Source: an uncultured Lachnospiraceae bacterium (GTDB lineage Bacteria > Bacillota_A > Clostridia > Lachnospirales > Lachnospiraceae). Taken from it: a DNA stretch of 15,689 bases. A program made the position numbers and the translations under genes. The DNA is taken from assembly GCA_900555005.1 (NCBI GenBank), contig USJM01000020.1, forward strand, positions 1-15,689, in the 5' to 3' direction. Shown here piece after piece: positions 14,272 to 15,689 of this stretch (position 1 is its first letter; the number at the start of each line of letters is the position of its first letter). The notes under the pieces are model-generated. The model searched no databases, was not told where the DNA came from, and saw only the letters and a program-made list of their open reading frames with translations.

Positions 14272-15521
14272 ATGAAAAGGGGCTTCGGAGGGATGGAAAG
14301 AAAAAGAAATTTAATCTGGCAGAATCAGGGGAAAAAACGCTTTCAGGGAATCTTTCTGGGAGCGTTTTTTCTGTGTCTTCTTCTGATTGCATGGACGGGA
14401 ACGAAAAATAATGTCCTTGCTGCTGCAGCGCCTTCGATCAGTCAGCGGACGGCATATGTGCCGCAGGGAAAGAAGCTGCGGCTGCGGGTGCGAAATGTGC
14501 GTGCTGGCAGGATTGTCTGGGCGAGCAGCGACGGGAACATTGCGCGGGTTTCCCGCAAGGGAGTCGTCCGGGGTGTTTCCGGCGGGTGGGCAAGGATCAC
14601 GGCGGCGCTTCCCGGGGGAAAGGTGCTGTCCTGCCGTGTGAAAGTACAGACATTGAAGCTGGCTGAATCCAGGATTGACATGGCTGCCGGGCAGAAGCAG
14701 CGCCTGACTGTGGAGACGAACATCCGGAAACTGAAGTGGAAAAGCAGCAATCCGAAGGTGGCGGCGGTTTCATCCTCGGGCAGGATTCATGCAAAGAAAG
14801 CGGGGACGGCACAGATCACGGCTTATTATGGAAAGCTCAGGGCTGTCTGCAAGGTTCGCGTAGGAGAAAAAAGGGGACACAGAGCGTGGAATATCAGACC
14901 GGAAAAACCACTCAAAAAACACAGGCTGCACAATCGGAACAGAAAGACCGGTGGGTGCGGCTGCTGGAGATGTATCAGAACGACGGCGGTGTGAATCAGC
15001 TTCTTTTTGTCCAGTATACCGGCGGAAGCAGAGCGGATGTCCTGCTGTATGTGAAGGAGTCGGGGATATGGAAATGCATCCTGACTTGTGATGGTGAGGT
15101 CGGAAAGAACGGGATCGATAAGGTAAGAGAGGGAGACAAGCGGACGCCGACCGGGACGTTCCGGCTGACTTCCGGATTTGGAATCCAGGCGAATCCGGGG
15201 ACATCCATGCCTTACGTCCGTGTGAACCAGTATCTGTACTGGTGTGGTGACCGGTATATGTACAATCGGCTGGTTGATATCCGCAAACATCCGCACAAGT
15301 GCGCAGGAGAGCATCTGATTGATTATACACAGTGCTATGCGTATGGCATGTTCCTTGACTATAACAGTACGAATACGCCGGGAAGGGGCTCCGCGATTTT
15401 TCTGCACTGCAAGGGCAATTCCGGCCATACGGCAGGCTGCGTGGCAGTCAGCCAGCAGAATATGATTGAAATCCTGCGCCAGGTGACGGACGGAGCCAGG
15501 ATCTGCATCTATCACAAGTGA
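14272..15521 (+). CDS. Secreted Ig-like (Big_2) and L,D-transpeptidase protein (one-base frameshift)
   Basis: Probable cell-wall enzyme. The first frame gives a basic N-terminus, a hydrophobic segment (IFLGAFFLCLLLIAW) ending VLAAAA, and two Ig-like bacterial domains, each with the Big_2 pattern (VWASSDGNIARVSRKGVVRG, WKSSNPKVAAVSSSGRIHAK, then AGTAQITA). At A6G4 (14867-14876) the frame breaks. The -1 frame then gives a linker and an ErfK/YkuD-like catalytic domain with KVREGDKRTPTGTF, AIFLHCKG and GHTAGCVAVS; His at 15426 and Cys at 15438 are the predicted catalytic residues. One added base gives about 415 residues. As written the first frame stops at 14994. Starts at 14257 (TTG), 14272 and 14293 are all possible. 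A signal anchor instead of a cleaved peptide is also possible. Confidence 0.8.
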
Positions 15522-15566
15522 TCGGAGAGACGGCTGAAAAGTTTCTGATCGGAAATGGAAAGGGGC

Positions 15567-15595
15567 TTGCATCTCAGGCCCCTGTGCCCTATACT
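15567..15595 (+). promoter_or_regulatory. Probable promoter of the FMN riboswitch transcript
   Basis: TTGCAT (15567-15572), exactly 17 bp, then TATACT (15590-15595, five of six). The start would be near 15602, about 18 nt before the riboswitch, which is a natural arrangement. Confidence 0.55.
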
Positions 15596-15618
15596 GAGCT
15601 TGTTAATCAAGTAAAGAG

Positions 15619-15689
15619 ATCTTCAGGGCGGGGTGCAATTCCCCACCGGCAGTGAAAGCCTGCTACCCGCGAGAGCGGCTGGCCCGGAT
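15619..15689 (+). ncRNA. FMN riboswitch (RFN element), truncated by window end
   Basis: Matches the RFN consensus in order: GGGCGGGGTGCAATTCCCCA (P2 region), CCGGCAGTGAAAGCC, then the CCCGCGAGAGCGG helix and GGCCCGGAT. The 3' half of the aptamer and the expression platform are outside the window. The element binds FMN and turns off riboflavin synthesis or uptake genes (ribD operon or ribU), so one of these is expected just downstream on +. Confidence 0.92.

Noticed and set aside
14865..14876. Programmed -1 frameshift at A6G
   Set aside because: The heptamer A AAA AAG is not in the phase needed for tandem slippage: the zero frame reads GAA AAA AGG. Kept only as a slippage possibility in the findings.
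14826..15572. Antisense ORF (248 codons) opposite the second transpeptidase
   Set aside because: No family motif, and the + strand shows conserved transpeptidase motifs.
15561..15583. Terminator for the second transpeptidase gene
   Set aside because: AGGGGC/GCCCCT stem is only 6 bp with an 11-nt loop and no T-tract, and overlaps the better-supported promoter.

Overview
The window looks like a chromosomal segment of a low-to-moderate GC Gram-positive gut-type Clostridium relative, most likely Lachnospiraceae. This is inferred from protein style: a clostridial-type citrate synthase, an ATP-type PfkA, YkuD-family L,D-transpeptidases with VanW-like or Ig-like domains, and an FMN riboswitch. No rRNA, tRNA, CRISPR array, insertion sequence or phage gene was seen.

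Left flank (1-7017, GC-rich, all on +). An L,D-transpeptidase with an 8-residue tandem repeat in its cytoplasmic tail is translationally coupled (ATGA overlap) to a HAD phosphatase. These are followed by an ArsR-like regulator with a long Lys-rich tail, citrate synthase, 6-phosphofructokinase with its own promoter, a strong intrinsic terminator, and a SpoU/TrmH-family RNA methyltransferase. The 3' end of pfkA has been tandemly duplicated and the second copy has decayed.

Central block (7047-14160, visibly more AT-rich). This is a self-contained sugar or polyol uptake and catabolism locus. A LacI-family regulator on - is divergent from a five-gene + operon: Gfo/Idh/MocA dehydrogenase, xylose-isomerase-like TIM-barrel isomerase/epimerase, periplasmic-type binding protein, double-NBD ribose-type ATPase and ribose-type permease. 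The divergent promoter is packed with TGTAA/TTACA half-sites and two kinds of dyad. The substrate cannot be named from sequence. There is no kinase, so the likely logic is uptake of an unphosphorylated sugar or polyol followed by oxidation and isomerisation. The block may have been inserted: a tiny coupled ORF at its left edge looks like a beheaded gene.

Right flank (14161-15689). A promoter, three perfect copies of an 11-mer, then a secreted Ig-like (Big_2) plus L,D-transpeptidase protein. A second promoter leads into an FMN riboswitch cut by the window end, so a riboflavin transport or synthesis gene should follow.

Three genes (HAD phosphatase, citrate synthase, second L,D-transpeptidase) are each broken by one missing base. 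Restoring one base gives a full-length product every time. Assembly deletion errors are the simplest explanation, but real lesions cannot be excluded. I found no convincing wholly new system. The best leads are the operator array, the tailless (non-lipoprotein) binding protein, the repeat-bearing transpeptidase tail and the basic ArsR tail.
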